Shown: piece after piece, positions 34,823 to 42,178 of the stretch
Position numbering within the stretch: the stretch's first letter is position 1
How the letters are laid out: each line of letters opens with the position of its first letter
Assembly (NCBI RefSeq): GCF_020026455.1
Contig: NZ_JAHHQJ010000001.1
Coordinates: forward strand, 124,001-188,000
Length of the DNA: 64,000 nucleotides
Direction: 5' to 3'
Source: Alistipes sp.
Lineage (GTDB): Bacteria > Bacteroidota > Bacteroidia > Bacteroidales > Rikenellaceae
Notes under the pieces: generated by a model
Told to the model about the DNA's origin: nothing
Database searches by the model: none
What the model saw: only the letters and a program-made list of their open reading frames with translations
Program-made: the position numbers and the translations under genes

Positions 34823-35134
34823 ATGTTTGATTTGTTTCTCGAAGGCGGGACATGGGGCATGTCGATTCTGACCGTCGAACTGATTTGTATGCTTTTTGCC
34901 GCATGGAAAGCTCCGGCATGGGTCCGGGAGATTGGTTTGCTGGCTCTGCTGACCGGTATTTTCTATCAGATTCTGGGAGTTTTCCAGATTCTGGGTGTCA
35001 TCCAGTTGGCCGGGGATATTTCTCCGGCGGTGTTGGCCGGTGGATTCAAGGTGTCGTTCATATCGGTGATGTACGGCATGCTGATCTATGCCGCCTCGCT
35101 GGTGATCCGCATGTTGCAGAAGCCGCGGATATAG
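34823..35134 (+). CDS. Small MotA/TolQ/ExbB-like membrane protein
   Basis: A 103-residue membrane protein with three hydrophobic stretches. The second half, GVIQLAGDISPAVLAGGFKVSFISVMYGMLIYAASLVIRM, recalls the conserved channel segment of MotA/TolQ/ExbB proteins (a DISPAxLAGG motif then a helix with YG). It is less than half the length of a full ExbB or TolQ and lacks their cytoplasmic domains. No ExbD/TolR partner gene lies beside it. The family assignment is moderate. It has its own promoter and stands alone. Confidence 0.6.
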   Translation: MFDLFLEGGTWGMSILTVELICMLFAAWKAPAWVREIGLLALLTGIFYQILGVFQILGVIQLAGDISPAVLAGGFKVSFISVMYGMLIYAASLVIRMLQKPRI

Positions 35135-35593
35135 TCCGGATGTAAAGCGGGAGCCGGACTGCTTCCGGCCGGTTGCTGCTGCGTGTGGTGGCCCCGGCAG
35201 TCGGTCCCCGCGGGCAGATCCTTGTTCGGGTCCGGAATCCGGATAAAGGCGTGCGGAACACGTGTCCCGCGGGAGAACCGACCGGCCCGATGTTGTGGGG
35301 CCGGTTCGGGCTGCCGGCGATCTGCCGGCAGCAACTGCGGCGGTGTCCGGAAGGGTATGCAAAAACCCGGACGTACCGATCTGCCGGTTCGTCGTCGTCG
35401 AAACCTCCGCCCCGGGGTCTGAATCCGCCGTGCTGTCTTGGCCCGGGTCGGAGGCTGTCGGGGCGGTTTTTCGAAATGGCCCTCTCCGGTGTTGGCGGCT
35501 GTCGGGGTGGTTTTCCGAAATGGCTGCCGGTGGCGGGCGCGGATTTTGGGCTGCCCTCCGGTGGCTCCTGTTCCGCTTTGTGGAAGCGGACGC
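35135..35593. other. Intergenic region with degenerate repeats
   Basis: 459 bases, GC-rich, no supported gene. It contains a clear direct repeat at 35453-35524, described separately, and further CCGG-rich decayed segments. Confidence 0.55.
35453..35524. repeat. 28-base direct repeat
   Basis: The 28-base unit beginning GGCTGTCGGGG and ending CGAAATGGC occurs at 35453-35480 and 35497-35524, with two differences, 44 bases apart. A third decayed GAAATGGC-type trace is visible nearby. Confidence 0.75.
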
Positions 35594-35998
35594 CTACGCC
35601 TGCATCGCGCGGGCGATGCCTTCGGCGATCTGGTCGATGGCGCCCTGGAGCTTGCCGCCGATCATCATCTTCAGCATCATGTTCAGTTCGATGTGCAGTA
35701 CCAGCCGCATGCGGGTGTCGGTGTCCGAAACCTTGTGGAGCTGAATCCAGAAGGCGAAATCCATCGGAAGCCCCCCGTCGTCGCCCACGATCTTGACGTG
35801 GCGCGGCTCGATGCGCTCCTCCATGCGGAGGCGGACGGTGAAGCCCTTGGCCTTGAAAGAACAGGTCTCCTCGGTGGCCTGCCACTCCTCGACGCGGTCG
35901 GCGACGGCCGGCGTGAGGTTGTCGAAGCGGCTGATGACGGCGTAAATCTGTTCGGCGGGACGTAAAATCCGGTGTTGTTTCGAAATGTATTCCTGCAT
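35594..35998 (-). CDS. SRPBCC-family protein
   Basis: A 134-residue protein with the START/SRPBCC helix-grip pattern: an N-terminal strand and helix (AEQIYAVISRFDNLTP), antiparallel strands in the middle (FWIQLHKVSDTDTRMRLVLHIEL) and a long C-terminal helix (GGKLQGAIDQIAEGIARAM). These domains bind hydrophobic ligands; the ligand here is unknown. No catalytic residue can be named. It is preceded on the same strand by the transglutaminase-like gene 41 bases away, so the two may be co-transcribed. Confidence 0.75.
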   Translation of the reverse strand: MQEYISKQHRILRPAEQIYAVISRFDNLTPAVADRVEEWQATEETCSFKAKGFTVRLRMEERIEPRHVKIVGDDGGLPMDFAFWIQLHKVSDTDTRMRLVLHIELNMMLKMMIGGKLQGAIDQIAEGIARAMQA

Positions 35999-36039
35999 AA
36001 TGCGCGTTGAAAATTAGAAGTTGAAATTATGGGTCCGGA

Positions 36040-36933
36040 TCATTCCTCCGGCTGCGGGGCGGCCCAGAAACGGTCGGCGTCGGAGGTCCGGACGGTGGAT
36101 TCATCCAGCGAGAATCCCTCGAATCCCGGGGGCAGCAGGGCGATGGCGCGGCCTTCGTATCCGATCTCCTTGTCGTATCCGGTCTGCTCCCAGCAAATGA
36201 ACCAATAGAGGTTCTTGGCCCAGTAAGCGTTGTAATAGGTGAAATCCTTGTCCAGACCCAGCAACTGGCGCGGTGTCGTCGGTTCGCCGGCGATGTAGCG
36301 TTCGCGCATCTCGGCGAGTGAGAGCGGGTCGGCCGCGGGGCTTTCGATCCACGCCTGCATGTCCGAGTCTATCATCGCCCATTTCTCGTGTTCGGGCAGC
36401 CAAACGAGGTTGACCACGTGGCAGTCCTGATCGAGCGAGTCGGCCGGAAGACACGTTACGAAACGGTTGACGATCCCTTGCGAGAGCAGCAGCTCGTGGA
36501 GCAGAATCGAGTGCATACGGCAGTTGAAAGCCGGTTCGACCGTACGGGTATACTCCCATAGTCCGATTGCGTTGCGCGTTTCGGGGTGGACTTTCTGATT
36601 GGCGTGGGGAATGTTCCGGGCGACGAACTGCGCCAGCGCGCGGGCGTTGTCCCAAGTCGGAGCGGCGGGATTCACAAGGGTGTCGAGCCGGAAGTATTCG
36701 CGGATTTCGCGGGCGCGGACGGAGTCCTGTTTATAGGTGAAGTGATACTGCACGGTGTCGGCGGCATAAGGATCCGCGGCGCGGAGCAACTCCACGCGCT
36801 GCTGTTTTTCGAGGCCGGCCAGGTAACCGACGGCCTGTTCGTGGAAGACGAAACGGGCCAGCAGAAAGATTGCCAGCAGCAGGCCGATGAGCGAAAGCAG
36901 AGCGACACCAGTGATTTTGAAGAATTTTTTCAT
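36040..36933 (-). CDS. Membrane-anchored transglutaminase-like protein
   Basis: A 297-residue protein with one N-terminal membrane segment (ITGVALLSLIGLLLAIFLLARFVF) and an extracytoplasmic transglutaminase-like domain. The triad is visible: C138 (FNCRMHSILLHELLLSQGI), H172 (DCHVVNLVW) and D189 (MIDSD). Bacterial members are usually cysteine peptidases or amidases rather than crosslinkers. The ending KNLYWFICWEQTGYDKEIGYEGRAIALLPPGFEGF is seen in related Bacteroidetes proteins, but I cannot name a substrate. It has a full promoter (36955-36985). Confidence 0.8.
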   Translation of the reverse strand: MKKFFKITGVALLSLIGLLLAIFLLARFVFHEQAVGYLAGLEKQQRVELLRAADPYAADTVQYHFTYKQDSVRAREIREYFRLDTLVNPAAPTWDNARALAQFVARNIPHANQKVHPETRNAIGLWEYTRTVEPAFNCRMHSILLHELLLSQGIVNRFVTCLPADSLDQDCHVVNLVWLPEHEKWAMIDSDMQAWIESPAADPLSLAEMRERYIAGEPTTPRQLLGLDKDFTYYNAYWAKNLYWFICWEQTGYDKEIGYEGRAIALLPPGFEGFSLDESTVRTSDADRFWAAPQPEE

Positions 36934-36954
36934 GGGCGGCGATTATGTCCGCTG

Positions 36955-36985
36955 CAAAGATAGGGTTTTTTCCGGTGGCGGCAAA
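36955..36985 (-). promoter_or_regulatory. Promoter of the transglutaminase-like gene
   Basis: Minus-strand -7 TATCTTTG (complement of 36955-36962) and TTTG (complement of 36982-36985) with a 19-base spacer, 21 bases upstream of the ATG. Confidence 0.7.
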
Positions 36986-37168
36986 CGAACGGGACGGACC
37001 TTTGCGGGGTTCGTCCCGGTGTGCGGCCGCAAAGCGACTGGGCCATGCGAAAACGGGCCGAGTTTTGCGGAAACAGGCGGGCCCTTGCGAATCCTGGGCG
37101 GGCCCTTGGAAAACGGGCCGGTGATATGGGGCTTGCTGCGGATAGGTTCCGACGGTCTGATTTGGCCC

Positions 37169-37260
37169 GGCGGTTTTTGAATCCGGCTCGGCGGTTTTTG
37201 AATCCGGCTCGGCGGTTTTTGAACCCGGCTCGGCAGTTTTTGGACCCGGCCCGGCAGTCA
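37169..37260. repeat. 21-base tandem repeat
   Basis: The unit GGCGGTTTTTGAATCCGGCT plus C starts at 37169, 37190, 37211 and 37232 with a partial fifth copy at 37253. Copies drift slightly (AATCC to ACCC). The period is a multiple of three, so all frames read as seven-residue repeats, but no start codon or family supports translation. The flanking gap 36934-37436 has no gene. Confidence 0.85.
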
Positions 37261-37269
37261 TTCAATCGT

Positions 37270-37377
37270 CTTGCCGCCTTCGGCCTTCTTGCTGCCTCCG
37301 GACTTTTTGCTGTTCCCGGCCTTCTTGCTGTCCCCGGCCTTTTTGCCGTCTCCGGCCCTCTTGCCGTCCCCGATTTC
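37270..37377. repeat. 18-base tandem repeat, six copies
   Basis: Six consecutive 18-base units of the form CTTGCTGTCCCCGGCCTT. On the minus strand they read as six-residue repeats of the type GDSKKA (GDGKKA, GDSKKA, GNSKKS, GGSKKA), in a frame that is open back into tsaE but different from the tsaE frame. A C9 tract lies at 37396-37404 between the array and tsaE. Confidence 0.85.
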
Positions 37378-37436
37378 CTCACCGCTTCCGACTCTCCCCC
37401 CCCCTCGGCTCTGAATCCGGCTTTTCAGACCGGCGG

Positions 37437-37853
37437 TCAGTCGATTTCGAAGGTGCGTGCCGTGTCGCTGTCTACGGTGATGCGCACCGTCATCGTGTTG
37501 TCGGGCAGCAGTTGTTCGATCTTCTCGGGCCATTCCACCAGACACAGGTCGCCCGAGTAGAAATACTCCTCGTAACCGAAGTCGAAGGCTTCCCGCAGAT
37601 CGTTGATGCGGTAGAAGTCGAAGTGGTGGATGCGTCGGTTGCCCTCGCCCTTGTATTGGTTGACGATGGCGAACGTGGGGCTGGTCACGGTGTCGGCGGC
37701 CCCGAGTTCTGCGGCGATTTCACGGATGAGCGTGGTTTTGCCCGCGCCCATCTCGCCGCGGAAGGCGACCACCGTGCGGCGGTCCAGCGAGCCGATGATC
37801 GCCTTGGCGACCTGCGGAAGCTCGTCCTGCGAGGTGATGTGAATGGTTTTCAT
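37437..37853 (-). CDS. tsaE: tRNA t6A biosynthesis ATPase TsaE
   Basis: A 138-residue ATPase needed with TsaB, TsaC and TsaD to make t6A37 on tRNAs that read ANN codons. Walker A is RGEMGAGKTTLIR (about 32-44). TVTSPTFAIVNQY and HHFDFYRI follow, and LVEWPEKIEQLLP is the typical TsaE motif. Length is standard. Its ATG is directly adjacent to the stop of porX, so the two genes are translationally close. Confidence 0.95.
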   Translation of the reverse strand: MKTIHITSQDELPQVAKAIIGSLDRRTVVAFRGEMGAGKTTLIREIAAELGAADTVTSPTFAIVNQYKGEGNRRIHHFDFYRINDLREAFDFGYEEYFYSGDLCLVEWPEKIEQLLPDNTMTVRITVDSDTARTFEID

Positions 37854-39404
37854 CTATTGTTTTGGCTTTAGAACGATGTATGGTACGATCATCTCCTCCA
37901 TCGAGATGCCGCCGTGCTGGAACGTGTTGCGGTAGTAGCGGATGTGGCGGTTCGCATCGTTGTTGTAGACGAGGAAATCGGTGTTGTAGGCGAAGATGTA
38001 GCTCGACGTGAGGTTGCTCGACGGCAGCTGTACGTCCTCGGGCTTCAGGATTTCGTAGACCTCGCGGGAGTTGTAGGCGAGGTTGCGGCCCGTCTTGTAG
38101 CGCAGGTTGGCCGAGGTCTCGCGGTCGCCGGTCACCTTCACCGGGTTGTCCACGCGGATCGTGCCGTGGTCCGAGGTGATGACCACGGTGTGTCCCCGCT
38201 CGGAGAGGAGCTTGAGGATGGTGTACAGGTCCGAATGCTCGAACCAGGAGCGTGTCAGCGAGCGGAAGGCCGCGTCGTCCTCGGTGAGTTCGCGGATGAT
38301 GTCGGTCTCGGTACGTGCGTGCGAAAGGATGTCGAGGAAGTTGTAGACGATGACCGAGAAGTCGGCGTCGTAGACCTTCTGGATGTTGTCCACCAGCTTG
38401 CGCCCCTGCTCCGGACGCACCAGTTTGTCGAACGAGAATTTCCACTTCTTGCCGTTCTGGCTCATCAGCCTTTTCAAAAACTCCTCCTCATACTGGTTCT
38501 TGCCTCCTTCCTCGTTGTCGTTGAGCCACTTGTTGGGCATCAGCCGGTCGATGGCCAGCGGCATCAGCCCCGCGAAGATGGCGTTGCGGGCATATTGCGT
38601 GGCGGTGGGGAGGATGGCGCAGAAGAAGTCGTCCTGCACCACGTCGTACCAGCCCCGCAGCAGCGACGAGATCGACCGCCACTGGTCGTAGCGGAAGTTG
38701 TCGATCAGCAGCAGCGTGGTTTTGGGATTTTCGTCGACGACGTGGAAGATGTTGGTGCGCATGAGCGTGTGCGACATCACGGGGGTGTCGTTCGAACGCT
38801 TGTTGATCCAGTTGTAGTAGTTGCGGCGCACGAACTTGCAGAATTCCTGGTTAGCCTCGCTCTTCTGGTAGGTCAACACCTCCTTGATGCTCTGGTCGGT
38901 GGATTCCGACAGCTCGATCTCCCATGCGGTGAGCCTGCGGTAGAGTGCACACCAGTCCTGGAACGTGTCGGCCATCTGGAGCGAGGACGAGATGCGCCCG
39001 AATTCCGAACGGTAGTCGGCGGTGGTCTGCTCGGTCACCAGCTGCTGCTGGTGCACGTTTTTCTTGATCGAGAGCAGCACCTGATTGGGGTTGACGGGTT
39101 TGATGAGGTAGTCGGCGATCTTCGAGCCCACGGCCTTGTCCATGATGTTCTCCTCCTCGCTCTTGGTGACCATGATCACGGGAGTCGTGGGGCGCACCTC
39201 CTTGATCTTGGGCAGGGTTTCGAGCCCCGTCATGCCGGGCATCATTTCGTCGAGGATGATCAGGTCGTAGGCCCCTTCCGAAGCCATGTCGATCGCGTCA
39301 TATCCGTTGTTGCAGGTGTCCACTTCGTAGCCCTTCTGCTTCAGGAACAGCACGTGGGGTTTCAGCAGTTCGACTTCGTCGTCGACCCAGAGTATTTTGA
39401 CCAT
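37854..39404 (-). CDS. porX: PorX-type response regulator with PglZ domain
   Basis: A 516-residue two-domain protein. The receiver domain (1-120) has DD at 8-9, the phospho-acceptor D52 (LIILDEMMPG), T (VTKSEEE) and K (DYLIKPVNP). A helical linker leads to a PglZ alkaline-phosphatase-like domain with LLLIDNFRYDQW (about 232) and VITSDHGTIRV (about 415), both metal-site segments. This architecture matches PorX of Porphyromonas gingivalis, which with PorY controls type IX secretion. Orthologues also occur in Bacteroidales without that system, so I do not infer secretion here. No PorY kinase is adjacent. Followed directly by tsaE. Confidence 0.92.
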   Translation of the reverse strand: MVKILWVDDEVELLKPHVLFLKQKGYEVDTCNNGYDAIDMASEGAYDLIILDEMMPGMTGLETLPKIKEVRPTTPVIMVTKSEEENIMDKAVGSKIADYLIKPVNPNQVLLSIKKNVHQQQLVTEQTTADYRSEFGRISSSLQMADTFQDWCALYRRLTAWEIELSESTDQSIKEVLTYQKSEANQEFCKFVRRNYYNWINKRSNDTPVMSHTLMRTNIFHVVDENPKTTLLLIDNFRYDQWRSISSLLRGWYDVVQDDFFCAILPTATQYARNAIFAGLMPLAIDRLMPNKWLNDNEEGGKNQYEEEFLKRLMSQNGKKWKFSFDKLVRPEQGRKLVDNIQKVYDADFSVIVYNFLDILSHARTETDIIRELTEDDAAFRSLTRSWFEHSDLYTILKLLSERGHTVVITSDHGTIRVDNPVKVTGDRETSANLRYKTGRNLAYNSREVYEILKPEDVQLPSSNLTSSYIFAYNTDFLVYNNDANRHIRYYRNTFQHGGISMEEMIVPYIVLKPKQ

Positions 39405-39427
39405 ACCGTTATCGGATTTAGAATTTA

Positions 39428-39458
39428 CAAAATTAATGTTTTTATTATCAAACGCAAA
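39428..39458 (-). promoter_or_regulatory. porX promoter
   Basis: Minus-strand -7 TAATTTTG (complement of 39428-39435) and TTTG (complement of 39455-39458) with a 19-base spacer, 23 bases upstream of the ATG. Confidence 0.65.
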
Positions 39459-39878
39459 AACCCTGCGGTTTATTGGCTCGGGCGGCGATTAAATGTAATT
39501 TTCGGCTGGTTGGGGGAGGGCGTGCGGTCCCGGCGGCGAAGGAGGCCCCTTTTGCAGGCGTGTCTGCGTTTTGAGCGGACAAGGGCCGTGCGGCCGTCGT
39601 GCTGCAGACGACCTTTGGAGACGGAGGGTCGTGCGCCCCCGATGGGACGGACGCAAGGCCGGCGGAGGCAGAGCAGCGAGTGCAGATGTGGATGGATGCA
39701 CAAGGTGTTGTATTCCAGGCGTTTGTCGATTGCGGGCGCCGGGTGGATGCGCGACGGAATAAATAACTGATATAGAATATTTTAATTTTGGCCCGGGTTT
39801 TGCTCGATATTTGTTATCGTGTTGTGAACGTGTGGACTACACTGCCGCGGGAAAAAAGTGAAAAAAAACAGCCGATTA

Positions 39879-39909
39879 TTGGCGGATATGTAAATAAAGC
39901 GTATATTTG
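39879..39909 (+). promoter_or_regulatory. HU promoter
   Basis: TTG at 39879-39881, a 20-base spacer and TATATTTG at 39902-39909, 48 bases before the ATG. The surrounding A-rich tracts are typical of a strong promoter. Confidence 0.8.
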
Positions 39910-39957
39910 CACTCCGAATCAATCTGGACGGACTTAATTTTAAACATATATATAAAC

Positions 39958-40230
39958 ATGACAAAGGCAGATATCGTAAGCGAAATCGCTAAAAGCACCG
40001 GCGTTGAGAAAGTACAGGTGCAGGCTATCGTCGAGGCGTTCATGGAGAGCATCAAGACGTCGCTCACCCAAAAAAATAACGTGTATCTTCGTGGTTTTGG
40101 CAGCTTCATCGTGAAGAAGCGCGCCAAGAAGGTTGCCCGCAATATCTCGAAGAACACGACGATTACCATTCCCGAACACGACATCCCCGCTTTCAAGCCC
40201 GCAAAGAGCTTTGCAGCGAAGGTAAAATAA
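39958..40230 (+). CDS. HU-family DNA-binding protein
   Basis: A 90-residue nucleoid protein of the HU/IHF family, which binds and bends DNA as a dimer. MTKADIVSEIAKSTG starts the helical body; the signature GFGSFIVKKRAKKVARNISKNTTITIPEHDIPAFKPAKSF covers the saddle and arm. The frame extends upstream to 39907, but the ATG at 39958 is the standard HU N-terminus and lies downstream of the promoter. The COX24-domain gene follows after 34 bases and they share the terminator at 40381-40424. Confidence 0.95.
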   Translation: MTKADIVSEIAKSTGVEKVQVQAIVEAFMESIKTSLTQKNNVYLRGFGSFIVKKRAKKVARNISKNTTITIPEHDIPAFKPAKSFAAKVK

Positions 40231-40264
40231 CAATAAATAAAGAACCTTTTAAAATTTTAGGATT

Positions 40265-40354
40265 ATGCCAAACGGAAAGAAGCATAAGCGTCACAAGATG
40301 GCTACCCACAAGCGGAAAAAACGTCTTCGTAAGAACCGTCACAAGAAAAAGTAG
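40265..40354 (+). CDS. COX24/mS38-type mini ribosomal protein
   Basis: A 29-residue, extremely basic peptide: MPNGKKHKRHKMATHKRKK then RLRKNRHKKK. It matches the AURKAIP1/COX24 domain family, known as mS38 in mitochondrial ribosomes and bS22 in mycobacterial small subunits. In Bacteroidetes the same short gene recurs between HU and RNase G. It most likely binds rRNA in the small subunit. It is too short for usual gene finders and lies 34 bases after HU, before a strong terminator. The family match is from recognised motif pattern, the ribosomal role from homology. Confidence 0.85.
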   Translation: MPNGKKHKRHKMATHKRKKRLRKNRHKKK

Positions 40355-40380
40355 GGTAGCACCTTTGTGCTAACGATAGA

Positions 40381-40424
40381 TAAAGCTAAAGGGGCCAAGG
40401 GGTTCTTTTAGCTTTACCTATTTT
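40381..40424 (+). terminator. Terminator of the HU transcript
   Basis: Perfect 10-base-pair stem TAAAGCTAAA / TTTAGCTTTA (40381-40390 with 40407-40416), followed by CCTATTTTC. Confidence 0.75.
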
Positions 40425-40618
40425 CGGGTTTCCGATTTTTCGGGCGGATTTTCCACCTTTTGCGCGGTTTTTCCGGACATCGGGACCCGCGTTTGGCCGG
40501 ACGTTCCCGGTCTCCATATTTTACCATTGGAGTTCGCCGCCACTTCACCCCAAAATGCGGCTTCAGTACTAATTTCAGCCATATCGCGCCCGGTTTCCCG
40601 GAGCGCGACACACGATAG

Positions 40619-42175
40619 ATGAACAGAGAATTAATCGTAAACGTAACCCCGACCGAGATCTCGATCGCCATGTGCGAGGACAAGGTGCTCGTCGAACTGA
40701 ACAAGGAGCAGTGTCAGACGGGCTTCGCCGTGGGGGACATCTACCTCGGAAAGGTGCGCAAGATCATGCCGGGACTGAACGCGGCATTTGTCAACATAGG
40801 ACACGAAAAGGACGCCTTTATCCACTACCTCGACCTGGGGCCCCAGTTCCCCTCGCTGCAGAAACTCGTGGCCTCGCAGCAGCCCGGCAAGCGCGGATTC
40901 CGCGTCGAGAGCATGAAGCTCGAAGCACCCGTCGAGAAGACCGGGAAGATCGGCGAATACCTCCAGGTGGGGCAGCAGATCATGGTCCAGGTGGCCAAGG
41001 AGGCCATTTCGACCAAGGGCCCGCGCCTGACGGCCGACATCTCGCTGGCCGGCCGCAACGTGGTGCTGGTTCCCTTCACCTCGAAGGTTTTCCTTTCGCA
41101 GAAAATCCGCTCGGCGGATGAGAAGAAGCGCCTCAAACGCATCGCCGCGGCGGTGCTGCCGAAGAATTTCGGTGTCATCATCCGCACGGCGGCCATGGAG
41201 GCCAAGGACGAGGATATCGAGCACGACATCCAGACCCAGATCGACCGCTGGCGCAAGACCTGTGCGGCCATCAAGAAGAACGCGGCGTCGGCCCCGGCGC
41301 AGCTGATGAGCGAGATGAACCGTGCCAACACGATCATCCGCGACTCGCTGAACGGCTCCTTCTCGCAGATCGCCGTCGACGACGAGGCGATGTACAACGA
41401 AATCCGCGGCTACATCCGCCAGATCGAACCCCAGAAGGAGAAAATCGTCAAACTCTACAAGGGCAACGTCCCCATTTTCGACAACTTCGACATCTCGAAG
41501 CAGATCAAGTCGCTGTTTGCCAAGTACGTGTCGCTCAAACGCGGTGCCTACCTGATTATCGAGCACACCGAGGCCATGAACGTCATCGACGTCAATTCGG
41601 GCAACCGCACCAAGGCCGAGGACAACCAGGAGCAGACCGCCATGGACGTGAACCTGGCCGCGGCGAAGGAGATCGCCCGGCAGCTGCGTCTGCGCGATTT
41701 GGGCGGTATCGTGATCATCGACTTCATCGACCTGCACAAGGCGCAGAACAAGCAGGCGCTCTTCGACGAGATGGTGAAGCTGATGGCCACCGACAAGGCC
41801 AAACATACGGTGCTGCCGCTCACGAAATTCGGTCTGATGCAGATTACCCGCCAGCGGGTGCGCCCCGTGGCCGTCGAGAGCGTTTCGGATGTCTGCCCGA
41901 CGTGCAACGGTTCGGGCAAGATCGAACCTACGGTGCTGTTGGACAAGAAGATCGAGAACCAGATTTCGTTCCTTACGCAGGACCGCGGACACAAATTCAT
42001 CAAGCTGGTCGTCAGTCCTTACGTGGCGGCATTCCTCCGAAAGGGCTTCTGGTCGCTGCGCCGCCGCTGGGAGTGGAAGTACAAGGTGCGCCTTGAGATT
42101 GCTGCTGATCAGAGCATCGGGATCGTGGAGATCCACTACCATGACAAAAAGGATAATGACCTGATAACCAAATAA
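40619..42175 (+). CDS. rng: Ribonuclease G/E family endoribonuclease
   Basis: A 518-residue endoribonuclease acting in rRNA maturation and mRNA decay. The S1-like domain opens the protein (GDIYLGKVRKIMPGLNAAFVNIG, about 39-61). The catalytic DNase I-like domain has NVIDVNSGN and IVIIDFIDL, whose Asp residues bind magnesium. CPTCNGSG (about 423-430) is the zinc-link motif that joins dimers. It lacks the long C-terminal scaffold of RNase E, so the short RNase G form fits. mfd begins 3 bases after its stop. Confidence 0.95.
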   Translation: MNRELIVNVTPTEISIAMCEDKVLVELNKEQCQTGFAVGDIYLGKVRKIMPGLNAAFVNIGHEKDAFIHYLDLGPQFPSLQKLVASQQPGKRGFRVESMKLEAPVEKTGKIGEYLQVGQQIMVQVAKEAISTKGPRLTADISLAGRNVVLVPFTSKVFLSQKIRSADEKKRLKRIAAAVLPKNFGVIIRTAAMEAKDEDIEHDIQTQIDRWRKTCAAIKKNAASAPAQLMSEMNRANTIIRDSLNGSFSQIAVDDEAMYNEIRGYIRQIEPQKEKIVKLYKGNVPIFDNFDISKQIKSLFAKYVSLKRGAYLIIEHTEAMNVIDVNSGNRTKAEDNQEQTAMDVNLAAAKEIARQLRLRDLGGIVIIDFIDLHKAQNKQALFDEMVKLMATDKAKHTVLPLTKFGLMQITRQRVRPVAVESVSDVCPTCNGSGKIEPTVLLDKKIENQISFLTQDRGHKFIKLVVSPYVAAFLRKGFWSLRRRWEWKYKVRLEIAADQSIGIVEIHYHDKKDNDLITK

Positions 42176-42178
42176 AAT

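Larger units (their letters stand above)
39405..39957. other. Intergenic region between porX and HU
   Basis: 553 bases without a supported gene. It holds the porX promoter at one end and the HU promoter at the other. The GC-rich middle (39480-39770) has no clear repeat, hairpin or RNA gene that I can defend. Confidence 0.6.

Noticed and set aside
37258..37545. A 95-residue lysine-rich protein on the minus strand
   Set aside because: It overlaps tsaE in another frame and has no own promoter; the repeat is kept as a finding but not as a gene.
39480..39770. Small RNA or tRNA gene before HU
   Set aside because: No tRNA T-loop, no covarying structure and no promoter pointing into this stretch could be shown by eye.
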